Positions 10,487 to 19,405 of a stretch of DNA of 64,000 nt are shown in pieces. Origin of the DNA: Saccharomycopsis fibuligera x Saccharomycopsis cf. fibuligera (taxonomy: Eukaryota > Ascomycota > Saccharomycetes > Ascoideales > Saccharomycopsidaceae); the NCBI GenBank assembly GCA_001936135.1, contig CP012813.1, forward strand, positions 1,860,001 to 1,924,000, written 5' to 3'. The notes below the pieces were generated by a model. The model had not been told where the DNA came from and made no database searches. It saw nothing but the letters and a program-made list of their open reading frames with translations. The stretch's first letter is position 1. The number at the start of each line of letters is the position of its first letter. A program made the position numbers and the translations under genes.

Positions 10487-11607
10487 AGATCTGTATTTTC
10501 ACTTGTTAGTAAAATCTGTGTGATATTAGCATCAATAAGCGCAAAACGAAATCCCTGTAAATAATGCAAAATATTATCTCGCTTAACAACAATAATTGAG
10601 CATAGGAAAAAAAAAAAAACAGGGCCTTTTTCAGGTCCACTTAAACGAATGCACAAGATACATACAACAAACCCATGGCACTGGAGGGAAACAAGCGAAA
10701 TCTTAGCTAGTGAAAAGGATAGACTTGAATCAGATGTATATCAACAAGAAGCGTTGTGGAGCAACACACAAGCTAAACGCCGATATATGAGATAAGCGAA
10801 AAGAAACACAAAGAGATAAACAGAACTGGACAAGAGAAGAAAAAAAAAATTATCTTTTTTTTTCTACTATGGATGCTTCAAACTCTAATTGGGGAGGAGC
10901 ACCTAAAGATTTTTCCGCTTCAGCTGAAGCCTCGGAAGTATTCTGCAAATTAGATAGATAGCAATTGTTAACAAATGCTGCACAGCGAGCAATATGATAT
11001 AGCAGTTGTGATAAGAGAGACTAAAAAGAATAGAAAAGAAAAGAAAAGAAATAGATATTAGGAACAGCAAGAATTTATATGGGAAGAGAGTTGCCACACA
11101 CACACACACACACAGTGCTACACACACACAATACAATACTGCGCAGTGTGGAATGACAAGCTCCGAGGTCGAGGAATTCATAAGCAGAAACGCAGCGCCC
11201 ATCGAAGGCGTTAATTGATTGATGGGCAACTACTACATAGATGCAGTTAGCACAAATCACTTCATGGTGTGGTCACTCAGTACTAGTGTTTAATACTAAC
11301 ATATAGATAGTGTACACTAGCGCATAACAGTCAAGAGTCTGAGGTTATTAGTAAGCGCCATTACACGTGAGACGTTGTATTATGTATGTTTCTGTTCACA
11401 GTTCTGATGCAAGCTCGTGTGTGCATAATAAGGCTTAATACGGCTTAATACGGCTTAATAGTGCACCACGGTGCAGCAGTCACATTAAGCACTCTACAGG
11501 ACCACCCCCCAAAGACAGATCTAGAAACATAAGGAAAACATGATATTTACAGAATGCAGCACAGCATACTCTTCTCTTCTTCGCCTTCATCTATCTGTGT
11601 ATGTACA
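10487..11607. other. GCS1 promoter region and MRPL3 3' region
   Basis: 1.1 kb between two minus-strand genes. It holds a (CA)10 run at 11095-11114 with a shorter one following, three tandem copies of a 10-bp unit (GGCTTAATAC) around 11431-11460, two TTAGTAA elements and one CACGTG. The open frames here are carried by the CA repeat and look accidental. Confidence 0.6.
11348..11369. promoter_or_regulatory. Paired TTAGTAA and CACGTG elements upstream of GCS1
   Basis: TTAGTAA at 11348-11354 matches the Yap1/Cap1 bZIP site. CACGTG at 11364-11369 matches the Cbf1 E-box. They are 9 bp apart and about 870 bp upstream of the GCS1 ATG. A second TTAGTAA lies at 10506-10512, 20 bp before the ATG. Both factors regulate GSH1 in S. 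cerevisiae. Function here is inferred from motif and position only. Confidence 0.4.
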
Positions 11608-12714
11608 TCACACAATCACCACACCGTGGTCTACCACCCCTGACTTGTAGTTTGCATCGCTTGGGAATGAGGCCTCCACCGGGCTGTACAAGTACCAGTT
11701 CTTCAATGCATTCACGCTAGCTCTGGTCTTTGCTTCTTTTAAAGATGCTCCATAACTCTCGCCTAACTTTTCTTGGCCGCTAAAAACTCCCACAACGAAA
11801 ACTGGTCTCTTAGATGCTCTTCCGGTTTCGGCCAACAATCTGCTGACTGGTTGTTCAAGACCTTCTCTTTTACATAATACTGACAATTCTCTGGTTGGTT
11901 GTTCGAACTTGAACATCTCTTGAACCTTCAAGTCTCTGGACAACAATATGTAATCGTAAATGAATTGTTTGGTTTCAGCCAAAGATTTGGTAGATGCGTA
12001 ATATCCTCCGATGATGGATTTCACCGCAGAGGCCATGGCAGTTTCCTTAGTCAACAATTTGCTGCTACCTTTTATCTGTTTCAAATTTCTTTCAAGCTCT
12101 TCTTCTTTAGAATCAAATCTCAATTTACCGATACTAAATTCTTCTGGCTCTTCGTTTAAATATTTTTCCAATGCGCTGGTGTTATCAATTTCAATACCCC
12201 ACGATTTCCCAACAGAATACAAAACACGCTCGCTAATAGTACCATCAATAGCAGCGTTCAACACATTCAAGGGCAATCTAGGATATTTCACCAAAAAGTA
12301 TTCATGTGTATGGTAGCTTAAAAGATTTTTACCAAAAATATTCAATCCTTTGTTATTTGGGTATTTGTTGTCTTTCTTGATGCAAGTCAAACATCTGGCC
12401 AAAGTAGATAGCTTGAAACTGTGAGGCAAGGATAATCTATTATGCAACGTCACCAACTGAGGGCTTTTTGACGCTAGGTCTTCAGTGATCACATCAACAA
12501 ATGCGTTACTGGTTTTGTTTGCTCTGGCGCAACTGGTTGAGAATTCTTTAATAAATGGTGATGTTAGTGATTGTCGTTCATGGTGTTTTTGGTTTTGTTT
12601 TGTATTGATGATATCCGATACTAGCGGACGGAGACTGCGAGAATGCAACAACATACGTCTTGAGGCCTGCAAGGAGCTCAACCCTAGCTGTCTGGCTATT
12701 AGCTTTGTTATCAT
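11608..12714 (-). CDS. MRPL3: Mitochondrial large-subunit ribosomal protein mL44 (MRPL3)
   Basis: About 368 aa. Mitoribosomal mL44 combines a degenerate RNase III-like fold with a C-terminal dsRNA-binding domain. The RNase III-like part is NVLNAAIDGTISERVLYSVG through ETAMASAVKSIIGGYYAS. The dsRBD is PVFVVGVFSGQEKLGESYG followed by SLKEAKTRASVNALKNWYL. I prefer the ATG at 12714, giving MITKLIARQLG, a basic amphipathic mitochondrial presequence rich in Leu, Arg and Ser. An in-frame ATG at 12759 would add 15 residues including an Asp. The gene is divergent from the YggS-family gene about 320 bp away. Confidence 0.9.
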   Translation of the reverse strand: MITKLIARQLGLSSLQASRRMLLHSRSLRPLVSDIINTKQNQKHHERQSLTSPFIKEFSTSCARANKTSNAFVDVITEDLASKSPQLVTLHNRLSLPHSFKLSTLARCLTCIKKDNKYPNNKGLNIFGKNLLSYHTHEYFLVKYPRLPLNVLNAAIDGTISERVLYSVGKSWGIEIDNTSALEKYLNEEPEEFSIGKLRFDSKEEELERNLKQIKGSSKLLTKETAMASAVKSIIGGYYASTKSLAETKQFIYDYILLSRDLKVQEMFKFEQPTRELSVLCKREGLEQPVSRLLAETGRASKRPVFVVGVFSGQEKLGESYGASLKEAKTRASVNALKNWYLYSPVEASFPSDANYKSGVVDHGVVIV

Positions 12715-13034
12715 TTTATGTATAGTTTTGGCTTTCCGGTGCGGGTCCAATATGCTCAAATCAACTAAACCAACTGCGTCTATATCGTGTGTCCTATTGA
12801 ACCTCTTTCGATTAGTTTCAATTTTTCACTGTCCAGGACGAACAGAAGAAAAAAAAAAAAATTTTTCCCACCCAAAATTACTGCAGGGTAACCGCATGGG
12901 CTCCAAAGTGACACACTTTACTACCTATATCACTGATAGCACTTATATATACAGATGATGTTTAATACCGGCCATAAGCAACCACCAAATTGACACACCA
13001 CAACCAAATATACAATAAACACAATCATTTCAAA

Positions 13035-13802
13035 ATGGCCGCCAAAGCAACTGCCGAAAGAATCCTGGAACTCTCCCAAAACTACGCCAAAATAGCCGCC
13101 CGCGTCACTGCAGCCGCCACAAAACACAACCGCAACCCAAACCACATCAAGATCCTTCCTGTGTCAAAATGGAAGCCTGCTTCTGACATCCAAGCGCTTT
13201 ACGATAACGACAACCTTAGACATTTTGGAGAAAATTATGCGCAAGAACTTGTTGAAAAAGCTCAAGTGCTACCAGAAGACATCCAATGGCATTTCATTGG
13301 TGCTTTGCAGTCCAATAAAATCAAAGATGTTGCTGGCAAGGTGAAAAACTTGTACTCGGTAGAATCTCTCTCTGAGGAGAAAAAAATTAAAAAATTGAAC
13401 GACTCTAGACAGCCAAACTGGCCTAAAGTTAATGTCTTTTTGCAAATTAATACTTCCAGTGAAGAGCAAAAATCCGGATTAAGCTACGATGACAAAGAAG
13501 GTGTATTGAAACAAGTTGAATTCATTACAAATCAATGTGAAAACTTGATATTCAAAGGATTTATGACCATAGGATCCATCGAGCAGTCAAAACGTTCTGA
13601 CTCTGAGGAAAATCAGGACTTTAAGAGATTAGTAGAGTTGAAGCAGTGGCTTGCTGAGCAGTTGAAATTGGCTAACCAAGACGACATTGAGTTATCAATG
13701 GGCATGAGCAGCGATTTTGAAGAAGCGATTAGACAAGGTACTAGCTATGTTAGAATCGGTACCAATATCTTTGGTGCAAGAGATTATTCTGGCAAGAAGT
13801 AG
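13035..13802 (+). CDS. YggS/PLPBP-family pyridoxal-phosphate homeostasis protein (YBL036C homolog)
   Basis: 255 aa from the ATG at 13035, which sits in a good context (caaaATGgcc) and matches family length; an in-frame ATG at 12990 would add 15 unconserved residues. The fold is the alanine-racemase-like TIM barrel that binds PLP without known catalysis and buffers free PLP and amino/keto acid balance. The PLP lysine lies in ILPVSKWKPASDI. Other family marks are FGENYAQELVEKA, WHFIGALQSNK, QINTSSEEQKSGL, GFMTIGS, LSMGMSSDFEEAIRQGTSYVRIG and IFGARDY. Likely cytosolic or mitochondrial; no strong presequence is visible from this start. Confidence 0.93.
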   Translation: MAAKATAERILELSQNYAKIAARVTAAATKHNRNPNHIKILPVSKWKPASDIQALYDNDNLRHFGENYAQELVEKAQVLPEDIQWHFIGALQSNKIKDVAGKVKNLYSVESLSEEKKIKKLNDSRQPNWPKVNVFLQINTSSEEQKSGLSYDDKEGVLKQVEFITNQCENLIFKGFMTIGSIEQSKRSDSEENQDFKRLVELKQWLAEQLKLANQDDIELSMGMSSDFEEAIRQGTSYVRIGTNIFGARDYSGKK

Positions 13803-14129
13803 AGTGGGCTTCTTCGATTTGTATGTGTATATATGTAATTAACATGTTATCAAAGTGTTTGATTGTTTGATTGTAGAATCCACAGCTGTAAGCACCGAGG
13901 AAAGCGAAATGTGTGTGTTACACCCCTTTGACTTCCTGATATGTATTTAGAGGGTGTGAAGAAGAAAAACAACGAAATCGATGCGATCCACTCAAGCGGC
14001 AGTGGAGAAGGAGAGACTCTAGAGTGTGGTGATAAGCCATCGACCTTCAGAGCCATTCGTCTTCTTCAAGGTCGTTTCACTATTCAACTTATTCATGCTG
14101 ATACCTTCTATATCTAGGACTTCTAAAAA
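13803..14129. other. Short intergenic gap, YggS-family gene to Pex15-like gene
   Basis: 327 bp between two plus-strand genes, acting as terminator and promoter. I see no recognisable element. Confidence 0.5.
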
Positions 14130-15917
14130 ATGTCACTTTCTCAAGAACTACACCAATCATATCACATTAACAACAACTTTAGTCTTTCTTCTTTTCCTGA
14201 CATCAAAAGGACACTAACAATAATTCAGTCATTCTTGAAGGTGCTTGTATATGCAAACCGTCAAAATGACCAACAGCAGCAACGACAAGAAAGAGAAAAT
14301 TTAATACTGACAATAAATTCATTTTTTGACTCTTTGTTAAAATCCCTAGCTGCCCAAAACTACAAGCAAAGTTATGTCATTTTGGCCACCATAATCCAAG
14401 ACTTTTTGCTTACTTTTAAAATTGAGCGCAAGTTCACTGATAATATTGTATTGAAAGCTCACTTGGTGGAGCTATTTAAGCTTTACTTTCAAGTTATCGA
14501 TTTATTACTATGTCTTGAAAATCAACAATCTAATAATATTAATATCAATAATGGCGGCAGCAATGGTTATAGGAGCAGCAGTATAGAGGGCGCCAACGGC
14601 AACGGACATGCCAACAATGATAATGACAATGTCAATGACGAAGCAGCAAGAAAGGACATCAAAGGGATATTCCAAAATGGTGAAATTTTAGATAAGATTG
14701 GCTATTTTTTCAGTAGGCTACATCAATCGCAACTCAATGATGTGCCGGGACAAATTCCACCACAAGACAGAGAAAGTTTATCTTTGTCTAACATTGTGGA
14801 GTCATTATACCATAGTGATCCAATATTAATATATTTGGTATGTGCTATTGAGTTCAAACATGATTTAAAATCCCCAGTGGTAATTCAATCTCAAATTTCT
14901 GAATATTTTAAGACTTTGGATTTTTATGAGTTTAATATACTCCAGGTGGAATTGAATTCTTCATCATCTTCGTCAACTGATGTCGACAATGGAAGTCAAG
15001 CATCAATTAGTGATTCTGCTAAGATAAAAGAAAATTACACAAAAAACAAAGTGGCAGGACTACAACAATTGATTGAATTTTACATTGCTGATATCAGAAT
15101 TGACGTAAATAACAATCACGATGTCAGTATTCCTACAACTGATAATATTCAAGAATTCTTGGAACTCAATCCATTTGTGAACAAGAATAAAGAGCATTGG
15201 CAAAATTTGATTGTTTCAGTAAAGAAACGGTACAAAGAAGTAGCTAAATCAATTCAAGATAAGCAAAAACAACAACAGGCAGTGCGTGCTGCTGAAATTG
15301 CCAGTCGTAACGCTAGCGAAGAAAATGCTCTTACTTCTGGTGCTGCTTCTGATGCTGCTAGGGTATCAGGTAATGGGTACGTTCATGCAAATGGATCCAC
15401 GACAGCTGCTCTGGTCCGCAGCAGCCGCAGCCGCAACCGCAACATCAATAACAACAAATACAAAAATAAAAACAAAAGCAAATTAGCAGATAAAATTACT
15501 CAACCAAAAAATGACATAATCAACGATAGAAAACAACAGGTTTACAAGAAATTTTCCCGGAAGCATCCACATATTAACATGAATAGCAAACTTTCCTCCT
15601 TCAATATCGAAGAGGAAGACTCGGAAAATGAAGCCAATTCAGATCATGATGATGAATCGAGAAAACACTTAACCATATCTTCAGAAAATTCCCTATACGG
15701 TAACCTAAAAGTCCTAATTCGCTACAATTTGCTCAATAATAGCATTAGTAATAGTAGCAGCAAAAGCAAATTGAAAACCCTTGTCATGCTCATGTTGGCA
15801 ACTTTGGCCAATTTAACATTGTTGTCATTAGTTGTGATGATATATAAAAAGAAGAAGAGTAATGTTGGAATAGCTAAGGTGATTGATAGTTTGAAAAATA
15901 AGTTTTGGAGAAAGTGA
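14130..15917 (+). CDS. Predicted tail-anchored membrane protein, Pex15-like
   Basis: 595 aa. The N-terminal 400 residues are helical and soluble-looking, interrupted by Asn/Gly/Ser inserts (around residues 135-165). A basic, low-complexity region follows. One membrane segment lies near the C-terminus (about residues 551-573, LVMLMLATLANLTLLSLVVM), leaving a Lys-rich tail of about 22 residues. This is the architecture of Pex15/Pex26, the peroxisomal anchor of the Pex1-Pex6 AAA motor that recycles Pex5. One segment, AGLQQLIEFYIADIRI at about residue 308, resembles VGLQELIEIFIFQVKV in S. cerevisiae Pex15 and lies in a comparable place. I infer a Pex15 ortholog, but the rest is too divergent for certainty. 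Another tail-anchored protein of the ER or mitochondrial outer membrane remains possible. Confidence 0.45.
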   Translation: MSLSQELHQSYHINNNFSLSSFPDIKRTLTIIQSFLKVLVYANRQNDQQQQRQERENLILTINSFFDSLLKSLAAQNYKQSYVILATIIQDFLLTFKIERKFTDNIVLKAHLVELFKLYFQVIDLLLCLENQQSNNININNGGSNGYRSSSIEGANGNGHANNDNDNVNDEAARKDIKGIFQNGEILDKIGYFFSRLHQSQLNDVPGQIPPQDRESLSLSNIVESLYHSDPILIYLVCAIEFKHDLKSPVVIQSQISEYFKTLDFYEFNILQVELNSSSSSSTDVDNGSQASISDSAKIKENYTKNKVAGLQQLIEFYIADIRIDVNNNHDVSIPTTDNIQEFLELNPFVNKNKEHWQNLIVSVKKRYKEVAKSIQDKQKQQQAVRAAEIASRNASEENALTSGAASDAARVSGNGYVHANGSTTAALVRSSRSRNRNINNNKYKNKNKSKLADKITQPKNDIINDRKQQVYKKFSRKHPHINMNSKLSSFNIEEEDSENEANSDHDDESRKHLTISSENSLYGNLKVLIRYNLLNNSISNSSSKSKLKTLVMLMLATLANLTLLSLVVMIYKKKKSNVGIAKVIDSLKNKFWRK

Positions 15918-16387
15918 AATGTTAAAATCAAATAATATAAAATAAGATACTAACGCTTAGATTTACACTGATGTAATGGTTATCAAGCTCGTCTCAGTTG
16001 TATTCTTAATGCAATGTAAATAAGCGACGTTGTGTGACAGAAGGTTCAGTTACCATTAAAATGAATTTGTATGCCTTCAGTTTCAATTTCAATTTCAAAG
16101 GACATATAGAAACTTAATGAATAGGTGAATATAAATGTGAACTTGATATGAAGTTTTACTTCTATTCCAAGCCATGATAATGCAAGTGCAAGGTTTTAAT
16201 AGCTTTTGTAAGAAGTCGACTAGTATTAGTCCAAATAATTGGCCAGATACCCAACATCGCCATCAATAGATATATATATATATAAATGTATGTATGTATA
16301 GTGTTACTTGAAACACACTGTGAAAAACATAATGCACATGGTGTACGGGTCGCAATATGCAAAAAACATGAAAAGCGACAAAAAAGA
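15918..16387. other. Intergenic region before tRNA-Gln
   Basis: 470 bp holding the 3' end of the Pex15-like gene and the tRNA-Gln terminator side, plus a short (TA)n/(TATG)n microsatellite near 16268-16300. No other feature recognised. Confidence 0.5.
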
Positions 16388-16474
16388 AGGTCGTACCCGG
16401 ATTCGAACCGGGGTTGTTCGGATATTTCAGTTTCTAATCAAAACCGAAAGTGATAACCACTACACTATACAACC
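16388..16474 (-). tRNA. tQ(UUG): tRNA-Gln(TTG) with a 15-nt intron
   Basis: On the minus strand the gene starts GGTTGTATAGTGTAGTGG. It has the anticodon stem TTCGG/CCGAA with loop TTTTGA..T (anticodon TTG), the T-arm CCCGGTTCGAATCCGGG, and an acceptor stem closing with TACGACC and discriminator T. This is nearly the S. cerevisiae tRNA-Gln(UUG) sequence. A 15-nt intron at 16423-16437 follows position 37, the normal place for eukaryotic tRNA introns. The S. cerevisiae UUG gene has none. A T-run lies just downstream on the minus strand, as expected for Pol III termination. An LTR cluster begins about 75 bp upstream. Confidence 0.95.
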
Positions 16475-16550
16475 GTATTGAAAATTTATTATAATTGCGC
16501 AAACAGATCAGTCTGTGAGTTAAAATTCTGCTTGCTTGGATGTGTCTTGG

Positions 16551-17099
16551 TGTCAGAGTATAGCAACTAGATCTTGACGAACATTGAGTTCTAGACCTTT
16601 ATATCGACGTACAAATACGTCATATTATTTACTCAATATTTTTTCTTTAATCTTCTATTTGATTCTACAATATGCTCATTTCACATAATTCAGTATTTGG
16701 TATGAGACATATTGTGTATTCACTACTATTAATAGCTCAACGCTAATTTGTGTTGTATTCAGTCTGATTATTATTTATATACGGTTCAACCCAACATTGT
16801 TATATATTACTATTTAGTTATATTAGAAATACAAGGCTTTTACAATCAAATGATGGACTCTAAAGATACAAAAGACTCCCAAGTCCGGAAGATCTACTAC
16901 CCATACCTGAGGTTATCTCCTCTGGGTGGCACTGGTTAGATTAGTCTCTCCTCCAGTACCAAAGGGTAGCCACTTACTGAGATCTTAGCCACGTAATGAA
17001 ACTTAGCTGAGTAATGAAATTGGACTTATATTCCTTGCTTTATTATAAAGTATATCACTAAATAAAGGTTTTCTGTCTTCTCGTTGGTTGATTCCAACG
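16551..17099 (-). mobile_element. Solo LTR copy A, Ty1/copia-like, minus orientation, with nested insert
   Basis: It shares a long block with LTR copies B (17326-17733) and C (35107-35500), but reads in the opposite direction to B. Its outer end gives the family's CTGACA terminus at 16551 and its head lies at about 17099, starting with a GTTGGAATC-like end. It is shorter than the other copies and interrupted by an inserted segment (16575-16890). It is an old, broken fossil about 75 bp upstream of tRNA-Gln. Confidence 0.7.
16575..16890. mobile_element. 316-bp insertion inside LTR A, flanked by GATCT repeats
   Basis: GATCT occurs at 16570-16574 and again at 16891-16895. In intact LTR copy B this site is present once, in continuous sequence. 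So a 316-bp segment inserted into LTR A and duplicated 5 bp (or AGATCT, 6 bp). Its ends are TGACG and CCGGAA, so it lacks a canonical TG..CA pair and its family is unknown to me. The DNA is AT-rich; a short frame at its right end begins MMDSKDTKDSQ and has no recognised relatives. Confidence 0.65.
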
Positions 17100-17283
17100 T
17101 AAAAAGGAATGAAACAAATAACCAAGAAGACAAACAATATAAGAATTAGTTCAGAGCAGAATATAAAACTGGAAAAAAAAGCCAAAGACTTCATAGTAGG
17201 AAGCACTTTAAGGAAATTATAACAGAAATAGAGCTGAGCCCATGGTGGTCAATCTAAAAGGATCTGGCCGTTTTTCACATCCA

Positions 17284-17311
17284 TTTTTTTTCACACACAA
17301 TATCGATTTAT
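17284..17311. repeat. 28-bp sequence shared with 35809-35836
   Basis: Eight T residues followed by CACACACAATATCGATTTAT occur here and again at 35809-35836. Both copies sit in LTR debris, and similarity continues weakly for about a dozen bases. This suggests a second repeat family, into which LTR copy B inserted at 17326. Confidence 0.6.
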
Positions 17312-17325
17312 AAGTTCTATCCAAG

Positions 17326-17733
17326 TGTTGGATTTATACCAATTAACACCTTTCATACCGTTCATTTGGTATAATCTTTTTTTTTTTGGTAGACTGCCTT
17401 TTGTGGCAGAGAACATTTGGGCGCACGCATAGTTGCTAAGGTGAACAACATCAAAGATGTGATGGAAAATTTTTCATCACACGAGCATTATGGGTGAGAA
17501 ATGAAATAACTATATATAGTTTGAAAAACAGAATGCTTTTATTTAGTGGTAGAGTTTATAATAAAAGCAAGGAATATAAGTCCAATTTCATTACTCATCT
17601 AAGTTTCATTACGTGGCTAAGATCTCAGTAAGTGGCTACCCTTTGGTACTGGAGGAGAGACTAATCTAACCAGTGCCACCCAGAGGAGATAACCTCAGGT
17701 ATGGGTAGTAGATCTAGTTGCTATACTCTGACA
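17326..17733 (+). mobile_element. Solo LTR copy B, Ty1/copia-like, plus orientation
   Basis: It runs from TGTTGG at 17326 to CTGACA at 17733, about 408 bp. It aligns along its length with copy C at 35107-35500. Shared landmarks are CATACCGTTCATYTGGTATAA near the start, ATTATGGGTGAGAAATGAAA in the middle and AAGATCTCAGTAAG in the distal part. It is a solo LTR with no internal coding region. The copies differ at many sites, so it is old. Its flanks are not a matching pair: CCAAG on the left and CTTTG on the right. Confidence 0.8.
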
Positions 17734-18247
17734 CTTTGGGATAGCCGATCGAGCTACCCAGTCAACACAACTCTCGTCCATTTATTTGAAGCTAGTGAGT
17801 AAGTCTTCTGTGCTAGTGAGGGCTTTCGAACACCGAGAACAAGATTCCATTACCATTTTGTCTTTGATTCTGGTTTTAATTTCTTATTTTTATTCAGAAA
17901 GATAGTAAAAAAATGTCAGGAAGGATAACAGAAGCAGCTAAGACATTTACAGTATTCTGTTTACCTTATTTTCATAAAGATGTTTGAATAATGGGATGAG
18001 TGAGTCATAATCGCAGACTTTATGTTACAGATGTGCATTTATATACAATAAAAAATCCAAATCATTGTTTAGACAAACAATCATATGCTTACCTAACTTC
18101 GTTAGCATAAATTCATTTATCGGTTAATTTATTAAGTCCATTACCATTTTATATCATTAAATCACACCATTACTAATAAAGTAAAATCGCTTATACAGTG
18201 CAACAAAAACTAATACATATGGTGATATCAATTAACATATATATAAC
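17734..18247. other. Intergenic: LTR B to TRM9 3' end
   Basis: 514 bp, AT-rich, with nothing recognisable apart from the TRM9 terminator region. Confidence 0.5.
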
Positions 18248-19054
18248 CTAGTCTTGCTCTCTGCTAATAACAGCCCACCAGTTGTCCCTCTCGTAACCAG
18301 ACCGCACCACTTTCCCACCAGCAGCCATCGCATCATTTTCAAGCTCTCCCTTCTTGTACAAATGATAGTATCTCATCTTGGTCTCTGGAGCTTCCTCTTC
18401 TTCCTCTTCTTCTTTTTGATCTTCTTTTTGATCTTCTCTCTCCTCATTATTCACTTTTTTTGACCTATTTCCCTTCTTATCCTTCTTTTTCCCCTTTTTT
18501 TGAAGCACCCACGGTACAAGAACGTCCTGAGGCATCCCTTCTTTCCATCCACGACGACTATTCTGCTGTTCAAGAGCCCAGACGTAAATCAATGCTTGAC
18601 CATTACCATTGAGCTTGCTTAAAATATGTTTTACTGCTTGCACTCTTCTTTCCTTGTTGGAAAAATGATGGATTACCGCAATTGAAATGACAAAATCAAA
18701 ACTGTTGTTAAAATGAGGAAGTAATAGTCCATCCGCCACCACTGTGTCTGAAAAATGCTGCTTTTTTGCATTGTTATCAAATGCAAGTCGTACTAAGTTT
18801 TCTGAATGATCACTACCAATGATATAAACACTGTTGTTAATACCCAAATACTTGCCGTTACCGCAACCAACATCAAGACCAATACTCCCTGATGTCCTCG
18901 TCTTGAGAAAATCTTCGACTATGGGCCATGGCTTGTAACGCGTTTGTGAGAAATGGGCAGCAATGTCATTGTACACTTGGTGCACATAAGTTTCTTCCCT
19001 CTGGGCTGGGTCTGCCACCTGAAGCATCTTGGCTTCCTCTTGTTCCTTGTCCAT
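18248..19054 (-). CDS. TRM9: tRNA wobble-uridine carboxymethyl methyltransferase Trm9
   Basis: 268 aa. A class I SAM-dependent methyltransferase that, with Trm112, completes mcm5U and mcm5s2U at the wobble base of tRNA-Arg and tRNA-Glu. It opens with EETYVHQVYNDIAAHFSQTRYKPWPIV, the Trm9/ABH8 hallmark. SAM motif I is GLDVGCGNGKYL, followed by GSDHSENLV and the post-motif SFDFVISIAVIHHFS. The motif RAVKHIL.L.GGqALIYVWALEQ is present as AVKHILSKLNGNGQALIYVWALEQ. A charged Lys/Glu insert of about 45 residues precedes MRYYHLYKKGELE and the closing RDNWWAVISRE. It is divergent from GPI17 across about 350 bp. Confidence 0.96.
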   Translation of the reverse strand: MDKEQEEAKMLQVADPAQREETYVHQVYNDIAAHFSQTRYKPWPIVEDFLKTRTSGSIGLDVGCGNGKYLGINNSVYIIGSDHSENLVRLAFDNNAKKQHFSDTVVADGLLLPHFNNSFDFVISIAVIHHFSNKERRVQAVKHILSKLNGNGQALIYVWALEQQNSRRGWKEGMPQDVLVPWVLQKKGKKKDKKGNRSKKVNNEEREDQKEDQKEEEEEEEAPETKMRYYHLYKKGELENDAMAAGGKVVRSGYERDNWWAVISREQD

Positions 19055-19405
19055 TATGTATTGCTTTGATGGTGGTGGTAGTGGTGGTGTGTGTACTATG
19101 TGATGTATACTCTAGCTTGTAAGATTATGTACTAGATAACTATCCACAAATAATTGATTTTTCTGCTATTCACCTATTTTATCGCTTTATCTGTTCTTTG
19201 CCATAGTTTGTCCTGGAACTGAAATAAAATTTTCCATGCATGTTAAAAAACATACAGTCACGTGCAGAATACCGAAACTCCAGACATAGACGCATCAAGC
19301 AATAGTATGTCAGCTATAGCGTACATGTCTAATTTTGGCAGAGTATACCAGCTATAACCATTCCAACTCCAACTCATTGATGACTGATAGCCTATAGTAC
19401 TTAGT
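19055..19405. promoter_or_regulatory. Divergent promoter region TRM9 / GPI17
   Basis: 351 bp between two diverging starts. No specific site is assigned. Confidence 0.5.

Noticed and set aside
10903-11229. 108-codon frame upstream of GCS1
   Set aside because: Much of it is translation of the (CA)n repeat as Cys-Val.
16748-16939. 63-codon frame beginning inside the nested insert
   Set aside because: It runs from the insert into LTR A, so it is a chance join of two repeat sequences.
16546-17738. The inverted-repeat arrangement as a possible centromere
   Set aside because: Some CTG-clade centromeres have inverted repeats around a core, but here the arms are short LTRs around about 225 bp, and the region sits between ordinary genes beside a tRNA.
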